NCBI GenBank assembly: GCA_001931875.2
Contig: MSJH02000725.1
Coordinates: 1-46,872, forward strand
Source of the DNA: Byssochlamys sp. IMV 00236
Lineage: Eukaryota > Ascomycota > Eurotiomycetes > Eurotiales > Thermoascaceae
Length of the DNA stretch: 46,872 nucleotides
Direction of reading: 5' to 3'
Numbering within the stretch: the stretch's first letter is position 1; the number at the start of each line of letters is the position of its first letter. Of the stretch, positions 9,004 through 19,497 are shown in pieces. The translations under genes and the position numbers were made by a program. The notes beneath the pieces were generated by a model that ran no database searches, was not told the DNA's origin, and saw nothing but the letters and a program-made list of their open reading frames with translations.

Positions 9004-11659
9004 TTAAACTTGATGTATTATCGAAGAGAAGGAAGGACTCTTGGCAAGCTTCACACCTTGACTATTGTTGCAAAAAGATAATGACTTGAAAGATGTCGTC
9101 AAGCTGGCTCTTCTCTTGGGTGGTGGAGATAATTTAAAGTCTTGATCATAAGTCATCAGCTGTTCTTCCAATGGGGGTTCTCTCTTGGCAGGACTGCTAG
9201 AGGAAGGTCGAGGAGAACTTGGTTCTTGATCAAACAGTGTGATTTCTTCGCCGCCATAAGTGAAATGTTCAAAGAGTAAGCCCTCGAGTGACCTCAGCTG
9301 GTGTTGCTTTTCATCTTCTTGCACTGAGCTCAAACTTTCGGGACTTGTCGGTCGTGAGTACCTGAGTGAACTATCGCTTGTACCTCGACTCAATCGAGAT
9401 CTGTAGTCAACAGACATCTGATGTGAGCTATTGCTGTGTCGCAGTAGACTACTACTTATGCTATTATTCACACCAGGACGTGGCGATGACGACAGTCCAG
9501 AGCAACGTGGGGCAACGGAATTGTAAAATGTTCGTGATACGTTGTACTGGGATCTGGCACGAGCATGCTGTAACGGATGTTTTTGCGGTAAGTCAAGTTT
9601 ACGAGGGAATTTGCCAAGGACCTGTGACGAGTTGATCGAACCTTGTCCTTGAACGATACGCAAGAACTGTTGTTCATCAAAATACTTTAGAGCAGCCCAT
9701 GAAGGATTGAGGAAAGAAAACTTTTTCTTGATCATGTTTAAATTTTCTATATAAAGAAGTTGGTCCTTTTGTCTCTATTTTTCTTTCTAATAATACTTAC
9801 GTTTTCCAATGCCGCCATGCTCTAGCATACCATGCAAGGGCTTTTCAGGTGCAGGCAAGGTACCCTTTGTACCTTGCTTTAAGGGAGTCTTACCCTTGAC
9901 AAGACGACAGATATTACGTGCAATACACACACCGGAGATAGTCGCCGCATAGCCTGTCTTTTCTTCAACCACGTTTGTCACATCACCGCCTGCAAAGATA
10001 TGCTCATACTTCCAATGATCAATCTGAAGCGTGGGTTTCACGCGAATACGGCCCCAGGTGTCCAAGCAGTCGTCAAGCGAACTGTCAATTGTGCTGCTCG
10101 TGAACAAGGCTGTATTAGGACGTGTACCTGTCGCAAAGAACACCTTGTCGTACCCACAGTAGATACGTCCGCTTGATCCCAGGTAGACATTGTCACCCGT
10201 CGAGTCAAAGTCAATGATCTTTTCATTACATACAACCTCTACACCAAGTTCTTCAAGGTACTTGCGTGCCATATTCTGTTGACGTGGGTCGCTACGGTTG
10301 ACCACATTAGAATGGGAATCTATAAGGGTAACATGCTTTTTGGGGTAAGCGCCAGGGAAGGTCTGTTGGGATATCTCGGAAGCTAATTCACAGCCAACAA
10401 GCCCGCCGCCTAAATAAACAAATAATAAGAAAAGGTGTAACAAACAGAGAAAGAGAGAGTGTTTTGGGTTTTTTTTTACCGATGATGAGCACGCGGCGTG
10501 CCTTGAGTAGTTCAAGATAGGATTCTTCCAAGCCCGACATACGGTAGAGAGAGGAGGTATCTGAAGATTTAAGCTGAGATGAATAAGAGCTTCCTGTGGC
10601 AATAACGAGATAGTCAAAAGTAATCTAATTATAATTCAATTAAACACATGAGAAACACATTTATATATATTTTTAATAATTACCAATTCACCATTCACTT
10701 TGACACACTTTCCATCATCACAGAGTTCTTCGGCATATCCAATGATCACTCGACCATTCTTAACATAGGCATCATGTCGCACTCGAAGTGAACTACTTTG
10801 GTCTGGATTGACAATCTTTTTGACAATGCCAGGCGTGTATTCAAATGAATCTATATGATTTTGTTAATAATAGCCGAGAAAGTATTCCCATTTACCTTTT
10901 GTATCAATTAACGTCACATAAAAACGTGGCATCTGATCTAGAATTGAAGCGACAGTAAAGCCCTGAAAGAAGAAATAAGTATAACAGAAACTCAGTTTAT
11001 TAAGTTCATTACCGTAAATCCACCACCGACGACAACCACACGTACTTGATCATGTTTAATCATCGCTGGACTGATATTACTGAAATAAGGTTAATAACAA
11101 ACCCTTAGTGGCAACAAGTTCGTGTCACTTACCCGATTGGTACTTCCATTGTTTCGATAAACTCTTCCAATTTCTGTTTCTATGGAAGCAAGTCAATATA
11201 AGAAATAAAATAAGCAAATATATCTTTATATTTTACAAGCATATCCATCACTTGTGCTTCTGTTTCTTGCAAAATAGTGACTGCATCTACACGATCGACA
11301 ATAGCCCATTGAAGCGCCTGTATGTCTTGTCTGACCTTGTCTTGCGTTGTTACGTTCAATTCGAGTGGTGAACCCTTGGCTAAAAAGTTTTTATAGATTC
11401 TATGAAGGGATGCTTCCACTGCCTTTGGTGATTCCTCATGCTTTAACTGTGTCATGGCTTCAATGAATAATAAATTTTCATGAGACCAAGTCTGTCTGAG
11501 AAAACATTCGAATGCACATAATAGCTTTGGATTAGAAAGTACTTGATGCAGAGTATAGTTATTTGAACAAGTTGATGCACCGTCGTTTAATATAGTGGAT
11601 GATGATGATGATTCTGTATTGATAGATGATGATGAAGATGACAATGAATGCTGTGACAT
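9004..11659 (-). CDS. RGS domain fused to FSP1/AIFM2-like FAD oxidoreductase
   Basis: Predicted two-domain protein: a regulator of G-protein signalling followed by a pyridine-nucleotide FAD oxidoreductase of the AIFM2/AMID (FSP1) type. Eight exons: 11237-11659, 11133-11179, 11013-11079, 10896-10962, 10684-10850, 10480-10624, 9801-10409, 9004-9746, giving 755 residues with all phases consistent. After a Ser-rich start, the RGS domain spans about 35-155 (SHENLLFIEAM, IYKNFLAKGSPLELNV) and its last helix continues across the splice into KQKLEEFIE. The FAD Rossmann site is VVVVGGGFTG (about 171-180), then the ATG motif (VIATGSSY), the NAD site LIIGGGLVG (about 302-310) and IFAGGDV. From about 509 on, a 245-residue tail is Ser/Pro-rich with basic SP sites. 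FSP1 proteins reduce quinones with NAD(P)H; RGS domains accelerate GTP hydrolysis by G-alpha. An in-frame ATG at 11797 is a less likely start, since a pyrimidine tract precedes 11659. Confidence 0.82.
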
Positions 11660-12010
11660 TATATAAAGAGGAAAGAAAGGAGAGGGGAAGGAATCTGTCA
11701 AGGATAAAAATAAGGTGGTATCTTTATATACTGTTGTTCTTTTTGCTTCTGTGGAGATTATAGAAACCCCGCTGTCGGAATCAAACTCATTTTTCAAGCA
11801 AAAAATAAAATAATGCTAGGATGATATAGATGGACAACTTTTTCATTGAACTCAAATCGCATGATTATTTTAACCAATCGGATAACTCATTGTGCTACAA
11901 ATCCATTTATAGGTTTACCCCCATTGTTATTATAATTTCATTTTATAAGCGTGTCATATGAAAAAAATAGATACTCGCTTATGTAATAATTCTATCTCTA
12001 TATGTACATT
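11660..12010. other. Intergenic gap
   Basis: A 351-base gap between the start of the RGS-oxidoreductase gene and the stop of TIM44, both on the minus strand. It contains the pyrimidine-rich promoter tract of the former (as read on the minus strand) and AT-rich sequence. It could include an N-terminal extension of the RGS gene from an in-frame ATG at 11797. Confidence 0.5.
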
Positions 12011-13533
12011 TTACCAAACAGGTCTAGAGTCATGCTTGGCCATATCAATAATTCGCCATCCGTTCGTCACGGGGTTTTGAAGATCTTCTGGTTCCTTGGT
12101 TAATACACAAGCATACGTGACTTGTTCGATCAAATCCTATTGACGTGTAAGATCACCTGTTGTTATGCTTTGTCATTTCTTACCTCTTTGCCATAAGCTA
12201 TTTCACCAGTTCTGGCATTACGGAATACAATGATCTCTTGTGTACGGAAAGATAAGACAAGGACAGGTACATCATTTTCTAAAATCTTGGCTGCAACCAA
12301 TTCAATATCACGTAAATCTTGAATCTTGCAGTCACTAATTAATCCTTGTTGTACTTGAGCTTGGATCACAGCTGTTAATACATTGTATGTCTATATACAA
12401 TAAGTTATTTGTCACTAAATTGCACACTAGATATCTTACTGCTTCTGAGCACCAGAGCTTCAATGTATCCACATCACCCTTCAAGTAAGCTTCCATCAAT
12501 TCAGGAACGATATAAGTACGAGCATCGACCATGAATTTATCCATGTTGAAAGTAGGATCAATCATTTGGAAAGCACGAATGGCCTGTGCTTGATCTGACT
12601 CTTCAAAAATGGAACCTAAAGAAACAGAAATGGATCAGTATCCTTTTCTTTCTTTTTGGTCTGATACACTTACCAAATGCATCTGAAACGCGATCAGTGA
12701 ATGCACGCGTGTAGGAAATAAACAAATTGTCGGATTCCTCATAATTCTTTCTTGCTCTAAAGATACCTGCACAACAGCAATATGTGAGCATTGTTTTTTT
12801 ACATCTGTATTTAATAGTTACCTTGCATGATAGGACTCTCTTCCTTAAACTTTGACCAACTCTCCTTCCATTTAGAATCCTTATGAAGCACCATATGTGC
12901 ACCTGCCTCAGGATTCTCGGCCACTGTCTTTTGTGTCGTCTGTTGTGTCTTTTGTGCTTCTTCACGCATCTTTCTTCTCGTTTCCTTATCAACAAAACCA
13001 GTATATCTACCACTCTCATCCTTTATGACCGTCTTGAACGAATCTGAAATCTTTTCAACCGCAGGGCTCTTCTTCAAGGGCTCAGCCGTCTTGTTGATTG
13101 ATTCAGCGGCTTTTTTGATTTTTTCAGATGTGTCCTTGGCAAACTCGGTTTCGGCTGCCTTCTTGAACGATTCATTGACCTGAGAGCCTACCTTTTCGGC
13201 AGCTTTGCTAATCTTTTCTGTTGCTTGCTTTAATCGTTCAGACTGAGCAGATTGCTGTGCCTAAATGCAAATGTGTCAACATTTTTGTTTTTTATGTATA
13301 ATTAAACATACCTTGGCCTTTTCAAGCATCTCTTTGGCCTTCTTCAAAGCATCACTTTCAGTCAAACGACCTGATTCGTCCTGCAGTGTCTTGATATCCT
13401 TGTCTTTTTTGATTTGTTCTTTTAATGTATCCATAAACACCTTGAATGGTGAGCTGTAGTGACGTACAGATCCACGTACAGGACGGACGATGATGTGTCG
13501 ATTAGCGGCAGTAGATAATAAGGCTCTATACAT
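12011..13533 (-). CDS. TIM44: TIM44, mitochondrial import motor subunit
   Basis: Peripheral inner-membrane protein that tethers mtHsp70 to the TIM23 channel and drives preprotein import into the matrix. Six exons: 13312-13533, 12822-13260, 12674-12766, 12440-12615, 12184-12390, 12011-12136, giving 420 residues (yeast Tim44 has 431). The N-terminus has an amphipathic presequence (MYRALLSTAANRHIIVRPVR). A long, charged Lys/Ala/Glu helical region (about 40-200) with coiled-coil character follows. The C-terminal Tim44 fold includes DPTFNMDKFMVDARTYIVPE, the WCSEATYNVL segment across the fifth exon boundary, and GWRIIDMAKHDSRPVW at the end, with VLSFRTQEIIVFRNA before it. All introns are 49-58 nt. 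Nothing unusual is seen. Confidence 0.96.
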
Positions 13534-14768
13534 TGTTCTTTTCTTTTTTTTCCCACACGGAAATATAAAATAAAGAAAAAAAAAGTGTATGTGTGTGTGT
13601 TTGCTCTGTGGCTTACTGAAGGAAACAAAGCGACAGATAATCGAGGAGGGATCCTGGCCTCAATTCATCTCCGATAAATTTCTATTGGTTATTCAATTTC
13701 GCAGCAACAAGAAAATACAAAATGCAGGCACGATTGTTTGTTTTTCGACGGAGTTTAACTCTACAGCTTTATGGACAGAGAGAAGAAGAGAGAGGGCAAC
13801 ACCAAATGTGTTTCAATTTCGGAATATGCTCAGAAAGGAATTTCCATAGTAGCAGCATCGACTGACGTATAGGCTGATAATAAAAAGCAGAAAAAGTAGA
13901 ATGAAACCTTTCTTATCTTTGGTATTCGGAATAAAGTAAATTACATTTATTTTATTTGAAATGGTTTGCAAGTCAGAAAAAAAGTCTTGATGCTCCCTTT
14001 TATGCTTAGTTTTCACGCTTGACAGGATACACAATATCTTCTCTTAGTTTCTTTAAAGAAATTTTTCAAGATCAGATCGATCTTCTAAAAAAAGAATGCC
14101 TTCTCTAACGAAAGAGGGGCATGTCAAGTATCTCTCTCTCTCTCTAATGAAATTATTCTAAAGTTCCACAGGACTTATGTGTTTAAACAAGTGTAAGGTT
14201 AGCTTTTACAAGAGATGTTGCATCTTGATTTCTGATCGTATTGCCATATATATATGTAGTCAAAGATAATATCCAAGATGTAGATGAGGGTGAATATGAT
14301 GATGATTAAGCAACTTTTGCGCATTATTCATGGCCCTTGTGCATGTGCATGTACTAGAGGGAATAATTATTGTTAAGTATGCTACACAAATCTAGGTTCA
14401 GTTTTACATTAGTTTCATGAATGTCTATCACCTTTAACTGTCCAATCACACAAAAAACCAGAAACGTGTCTTTTTATACACATACCAACAAGATATACAT
14501 GAATATATACCCTTATATAATAAAATGTTTACTATATATTTATGAAAAGAGAGCTCTATTAAACGTTTGTACACTTTCCCCAGTACGACTTTACTTTTCC
14601 AAGCTTGAGATTTATTACTTTATTTAGTGATTATTGCATTTTTAAAACCAAAATGTTACTCTATGTCACACCCCATTAGCATAAATGTTTTAAAATATGG
14701 AAGGGTTGCACCAGATTAAGTACATTAAATAAAACAACTATTTTATTTTCATTTTTTGCAGTAACTTT
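13534..14768. other. Intergenic region, no supported gene
   Basis: About 1.2 kb upstream of TIM44 and downstream of the second NDT80-like gene. It contains poly-A runs, a (CT)n run near 14131-14145, a short TA run near 14247-14257 and AT-rich DNA with no codon-like structure. No tRNA T-loop or other RNA signature was recognised. Confidence 0.5.
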
Positions 14769-15381
14769 TTAGTTTGACGACGAATGGTTTTGTTGCATGT
14801 AGTGCTTATTGTCCGATGTGATTGAACGTCCAGCGTCAAGAGAACTATCCAAAGCTGAGAAGGTTGGGTTATTATTATTATTAATGCTACTACTACTACT
14901 ACTACTGCTGTTGTTATTATTATTATTGTTATTATTGTTGCTCGCTGAGTTATTACTGTGAGAATTCGTGTTACTGCTATTGTTATGCTGTGAGCGTAAG
15001 TAACCGTAATCATGAACACTTGTAGAGTGACTGTATCTTTCAGGTTCTTTACTATCCCAATAAGGTTTATTCTCTTGTTGATAAACATCGTTACCCTGAG
15101 GATGATCAACCGGGTTAGACTGGTTACTGTAATATCCCTCTTGTTGATGATGGTTTGGGTGCACAGACGAATAGGGGTGCATGACGTATCCGCTACGATG
15201 AGTTGGTTCATCTTCATTTCTATTTGTCATAGGACCTCCCATCGGAGGATGAGGTGGGGGTGTATTCAGCACAGGGTTATAACCGACTAGGTAAGGGTAT
15301 CCTCCACTCTGCTGAGGGTGGTAAGAAGAATAGGGGTAATCGTTGGACATGCCGTATCTCGACGATGGTTGCTGCTGTTGC

Positions 15382-15415
<34 letters not shown>

Positions 15416-16687
15416 GAACATACCTTTCGTCGGGTATTGGTCCATTAGCACTTGAAGGAGGAGCGACGATGGTAGAGCTTGTACTACCCGCAACGCCTTG
15501 ACCAACATTGAAAGCAGGTGGCATGGGCGAAGGTATGCCAGCGTCCATGCTTCGGTATCTTGTATGGGAATCAGCATAGTGACCAGGACTTCGACCACGA
15601 ACGACTAAGGGAGCCGAGACACAATGAGCAACTTTAAAAGCCTTGCCTGTAGAAGTATTAGCCCAGAGCTCAATCATGATCTCGTAATACTGCTGAGCCG
15701 CTCGTCGTTTGCCATTATTGGCAGTTGCCGTCTTGAACTGCATACGTTCAAAGGTAACAATATTGTGGTTCGAGCCAACAGAGGCCAGATGAAGGTTTCC
15801 GCCTGCACTCACAACACGCGGCTCCGGCACCATCTGTGGACCCTTATCTCGCTTTGGCGTGTGCTGAACGAGTTCAATCTTTTTATCGCTGCCTGACACA
15901 TGAGCACTAACGCCAATTGAGAAGAAATCAACTTGATGAATCTCTTGGTTCTCTGTTCGTAATAGACACGGTACTTCAGGTCCCTGAAGCATGTAATTCG
16001 TACCATGCACGTCAAAGGTGGCACTCACTTGAAAATAATTGCGACGGTAGCAGGTCCAGTCTTGATCTGCTCGGAAAAATCCACGATCCATCTTTGCATG
16101 GATTTGAACTTGATATCTAATACAGTTGGATTACACAAAAATTAGTGTCAATATTACACAGAGAAAATTTACAACAAAAAAAATTTTGCGTTGTTTTCTT
16201 ACCCGTTCGATTGATCGATATTCCACAACTCGAGTTCTTGCTTTGTCGCACTGAACGAAGGCCCCGTTTCAAATGAGAACATGGAAGTCTCGGTTCTACG
16301 ACGTCTTAACGATGGGTTGCCACCTCCGGGATAAGGGTTTGAGTGAAAAGTGGTCGTTGTGAAACTTGCTGGTCTTGAAGGAAGCGGCGGTCTTCGTCGA
16401 ATGAGGTCAGGGGCGGCCGTAAGCTTATCAGGAGGTGGGCTTATAATGTCAGGTCGTGGTGTGTTGGGCTGAGAACTTGACATTAACCTTTGTTTGATAT
16501 CAGTCATCTCTAAAAAAGTACAGAAAAAAAAAACTTACCCAGACATTGCAGGTTGTTGACTGGACATGCCAGGAAGCGCGGCCGAAGTTGGGTGCTGAGG
16601 GTAGTCGTTGCCATAGGGATAGCTAGTTTGTAAAGGCATATAATTACGAGGTGTTTCTGGGGGAGAAGTCCATTTATTCTCTTGCAT
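14769..16687 (-). CDS. NDT80/PhoG-like DNA-binding transcription factor (copy 2)
   Basis: Nuclear transcription factor of the Ndt80/PhoG family and paralogue of the gene at 699-2009. Exons 16539-16687, 16203-16487 and 14769-16116 join with both introns in phase 2 and give 593 residues. The 51-nt first intron ends at CAAAG; the nearer TTTTTTAG acceptor would give a 31-nt intron and a stop. N-terminal residues are Pro/Ser-rich with SPPPDK and SNPYPGGG. The DNA-binding domain covers about 135-330 with MDRGFF at 154, WTCYRRNYFQVSA, KRDKGPQM, NNGKRRAAQQYYE and VRGRSPGHYAD. The loop ENQEIHQVDFFSIGVSAHV is intact here, unlike copy 1. The C-terminal half has a tract of about 17 Gln, many Tyr/Pro/Ser motifs and Asn/Ser homopolymers, typical of a disordered activation region. 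Confidence 0.93.
14864..14940 (-). repeat. Asn/Ser-coding trinucleotide repeats
   Basis: Runs of AAT/AAC and AGT codons encode poly-Asn, poly-Ser, poly-Asn in the C-terminal part of the second NDT80-like protein. They are potentially length-variable between strains. Confidence 0.85.
15368..15416 (-). repeat. Polyglutamine-coding CAA/CAG repeat
   Basis: A near-perfect trinucleotide repeat encoding about 17 consecutive Gln in the second NDT80-like protein. CAA predominates, with a few CAG interruptions, which may limit slippage. Confidence 0.9.
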
Positions 16688-17385
16688 ATCCCTTTTTCTT
16701 TTAAAGTTACCAAAAAAAAAAAAAGAAAAAAGTGTAAAAAAAGGAAACTAACAGATTTTCAAGGAAAGAAAAAAAATAATAATTTGTATTACACTAAATG
16801 AAACTACTCTTTACACGTGAGGAAAAAGTATAGAAAAGAAAAGAAAAAAGTTGAGAGACAACACAGTAACTGTTTCTATGATGATAGATTTTTTTTTAAA
16901 AGGTACAACTATGTCGTCATAATTATGTTTATTTCGTGTCTTTTTTTTACATGATGTTGATATGTATGTTCTTTTGGTTGGATTCTCGTATTTAAGTTTG
17001 TCATGTGCTGAACTAGAATATAGCGCATATTTGAAGATAGATCTACCATGCATAGATACATGCCTATGGTCATATTTTTATGCTTATAATAGGGGACTTG
17101 GTGGTATGTTTATTTCTTTAGCTCCCCCTTTACCTCCATCTTGATTTTGCCTAAAGGATTTTGTATTTTATTTTAATTATTTGGTTACACAGGAGTCTTT
17201 CATTCCAGAGAAAAATTAATAGCATAAAGAGAGTTGTTAAAAGGGGGAAAATAAAAGGGGAGAGGTCTATTGTTTAATTTATACAGATGAACCATTTTGA
17301 AATCTATGCCTTTTATAGACTTCATTAACATTCATAGGTAAAGTATAAAAGGGCCCTTTTGCTTCTTTCTCTTCCTTTACTCAAC
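16688..17385. promoter_or_regulatory. Divergent promoter region
   Basis: About 700 bases between the start of the second NDT80-like gene and the start of the RING/RRM gene. It is AT-rich with several homopolymer runs and no gene. A TATA-box-like sequence (GTATAAAAGGG) lies at about 17343-17353, some 35 bases before the chosen RING/RRM start. Confidence 0.55.
17343..17353 (+). promoter_or_regulatory. TATA-box-like element
   Basis: The sequence GTATAAAAGGG lies about 35 bases before the ATG at 17386, followed by a pyrimidine-rich stretch. It would place transcription start shortly before that ATG and argues against the upstream in-frame ATG at 17359. Confidence 0.5.
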
Positions 17386-19181
17386 ATGAAAATAAACATC
17401 GAAAAGAACTCACCCATCCAACCACCATTGCTTACACCTTCTTCCTCCATTACAACCACTTATTCATTATTCGACTCTCATCCATTCAACGATTATCCTG
17501 AACTATTCCGCAAACATTCCATTCAAGGCGACGGTGCAGACTTCCTTGACCCAAACACTCCATCAACAAGAAGAGCATCCAGCCCAACCATCTTTTCTCA
17601 ATGTGCAAAATGCTTACTTCAGTATCAATCCATCTTACCTGTCGCTTCATGTGGACAGCATCGAATATGTCATAATTGTCAAAGATCAAAAGATTGCCCT
17701 ACATGTACTAAGGTAATGTAAACCCCTTTTTTCCTTTTTTATATACTAACTTACACACAGACCATGAACACCCCTTACAACATTACCGCCAAAGAGTACG
17801 TACCCACTTTTGCTTATGTGCCTGCAGTCTATCCCTGCGCAAAAGTGACCAATGTAAGCCCATGGTTTATTTACATATATTTATATTTTTTTAAAAAAAA
17901 TTGTATCTGTAGATTCCTTGGGATGTGTCGCAAAATGACGTTCGTAACTTTTTTGGAAACTGTCGATTGCCTTCATCTTCTGTTTACACTCAATCAATTC
18001 ATGTAATTATTTGTTTATGCTTGTAAAAAGAACTGCATAAATTAACTTTGGTTCTTCTAGATTCTCATGGACCGTACGACAGGCAAGACACTTTCTGATG
18101 CCTACGTTGAATTTGCAAGCGTATCAGACCTTTGGCGAGCCATCGAGACTCGAAGTGAAAAGCCTCTTAAGGGCCGTATCGTGACAGTGACAGAATGTAG
18201 TCCAGAAGAGTTACTCTCGGTCGTGTTTCCTAAATGGCGAGGTCAGTTTCAAGGGAACATGGCGATTCCGCCTACGTTCGAGGTGGTCAAAACTATGTCA
18301 ACAGCCGCTGGTGGTGGTGCTCACTCGGCGTGTCCTCCTTTTATCACTCGTGAAGAGATCAATTCCTTACTGGTTGTTTGTAAAAATTACAAGGTAATAA
18401 GATACTTTATATCTCTCATGTTCTAATATTTTTTTTGGTGTAGCTTCATTTTTCAAGGAAATGTGCTGAACGACCCTTTGAGAATATCATTACAGTCATT
18501 ACAAAGTACCCTTGGCATCAAGCTCACCTTATCACGACAATTCATCGAGACCATATATACGAACTTTTAAAATTGTCAATAGAATCGCTCAAGACACACT
18601 TATCCAAAGATTATATTCAAATCGATCCAACCTTACTCGAACGCTTGGTCCGTGCTGGTATCATGTGTCCTGCCTTTACCGAACGCCAAAAGATGACCCT
18701 ACTTCAAACCTTCCGTCTGGAAAAATGCCCAGTAGATATTGTCTCTTTTATGTATCCTATGTATCCATTTGCTCAATCGGCTGATTACTATTCACTTCCA
18801 AAGCAACAGCAGCAGCAACAAAAGCAACAACAACGTCCTGTGATGACCAAAAGACACTCGGATGATATCTTTTCTTTTCATCAAATTAATGTAGAAAACG
18901 TTTTGGGAGATGATCCAGCATCAATTTCGTCTCTGATACGTGACATTCAACAACAGTGCCAGGTTGAAGACAGACCGAGCAAACCAACCGAGAACAAGAT
19001 GGTGAGTCATGGTATCCCTTTACTACTTCATCCTCTCGAATCTAAAGGATCTCCTTGGACCTCTTCTTCATCTTCTACGTCTTCATTACCGTTATCTAAC
19101 AGTAAGAGTGACATCTGGAAAGCATCCTCTCCCGTCCTTGAATCGAACAAACTCACATCCTCAAAAGTCTTGGCTGCTTAA
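17386..19181 (+). CDS. RING-finger plus RRM RNA-binding protein
   Basis: Predicted RNA-binding protein with an N-terminal RING-like zinc finger; no named orthologue recognised. Exons 17386-17712, 17761-17853, 17913-18002, 18061-18393 and 18444-19181 are all in phase 0 and give 526 residues. The finger at about residues 67-107 has C-x2-C, C-x2-H-x2-C-x2-C, C-x2-C spacing, as in C3HC4 RINGs. An RRM of hnRNP-F/ESRP type follows (about 136-215: CAKVTNIPWDVSQNDVRNFF, then DAYVEFASVSDLWRAIE, then LKGRIVTVTE). A conserved-looking region comes next (PPFITREEINSLLVVCKNYK, LHFSRKCAERPFENIITVI) that pairs with the RRM. The C-terminus has a Gln tract and Ser-rich tail. A possible 46-nt intron from 18999 would change the C-terminus but gives a less natural sequence. 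Post-transcriptional regulation, possibly with E3 activity, is an inference. Confidence 0.85.
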
Positions 19182-19497
19182 TCCTTCCCCCTTTAATATA
19201 ATATAGAGTAGATATCTTTTGGCTGCAGTTTTTTTTTTTTTTTTTTTTTTAAAAAAAAGTTTTATAATAGTAATAAAGAGATTCTTGTTTGAACGATGTG
19301 GTTGGTTTATCTTATGACCCCATGTGCCCTTAATTAGAATATTTGTCTAATATAACCTCTTGCACTGTAAGAGTCATGCTCTCAGGAGTTAAATTAAAAG
19401 AAAAAGGAAAGAATGATATATTTCATTAAGCAATAAACATTTCAAAATAGTGTTTATCAAAGGGTAAAATCATCAAGATTATATATAAATATATACA
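19182..19497. other. Convergent 3' region with T/A homopolymers
   Basis: A 316-base gap between the 3' ends of the RING/RRM gene and the MTA phosphorylase gene. It contains a 22-base T run followed by an A run (19229-19258). No gene is seen. Confidence 0.6.

Noticed and set aside
9004..9735. A separate 243-residue Ser-rich hypothetical gene with its own ATG
   Set aside because: A 54-nt intron with good GTAAGT donor and TATATAG acceptor joins it in phase to the FAD oxidoreductase, whose C-terminus would otherwise end in an unspliced stop.
15012..15290. Plus-strand open frames opposite the second NDT80-like gene
   Set aside because: They are shadows of the repeat-rich coding exon and contain no domain.
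18999..19044. A 46-nt intron in the last exon of the RING/RRM gene
   Set aside because: Splice signals are present but the unspliced frame gives a natural Ser-rich tail, while splicing gives a less plausible C-terminus.
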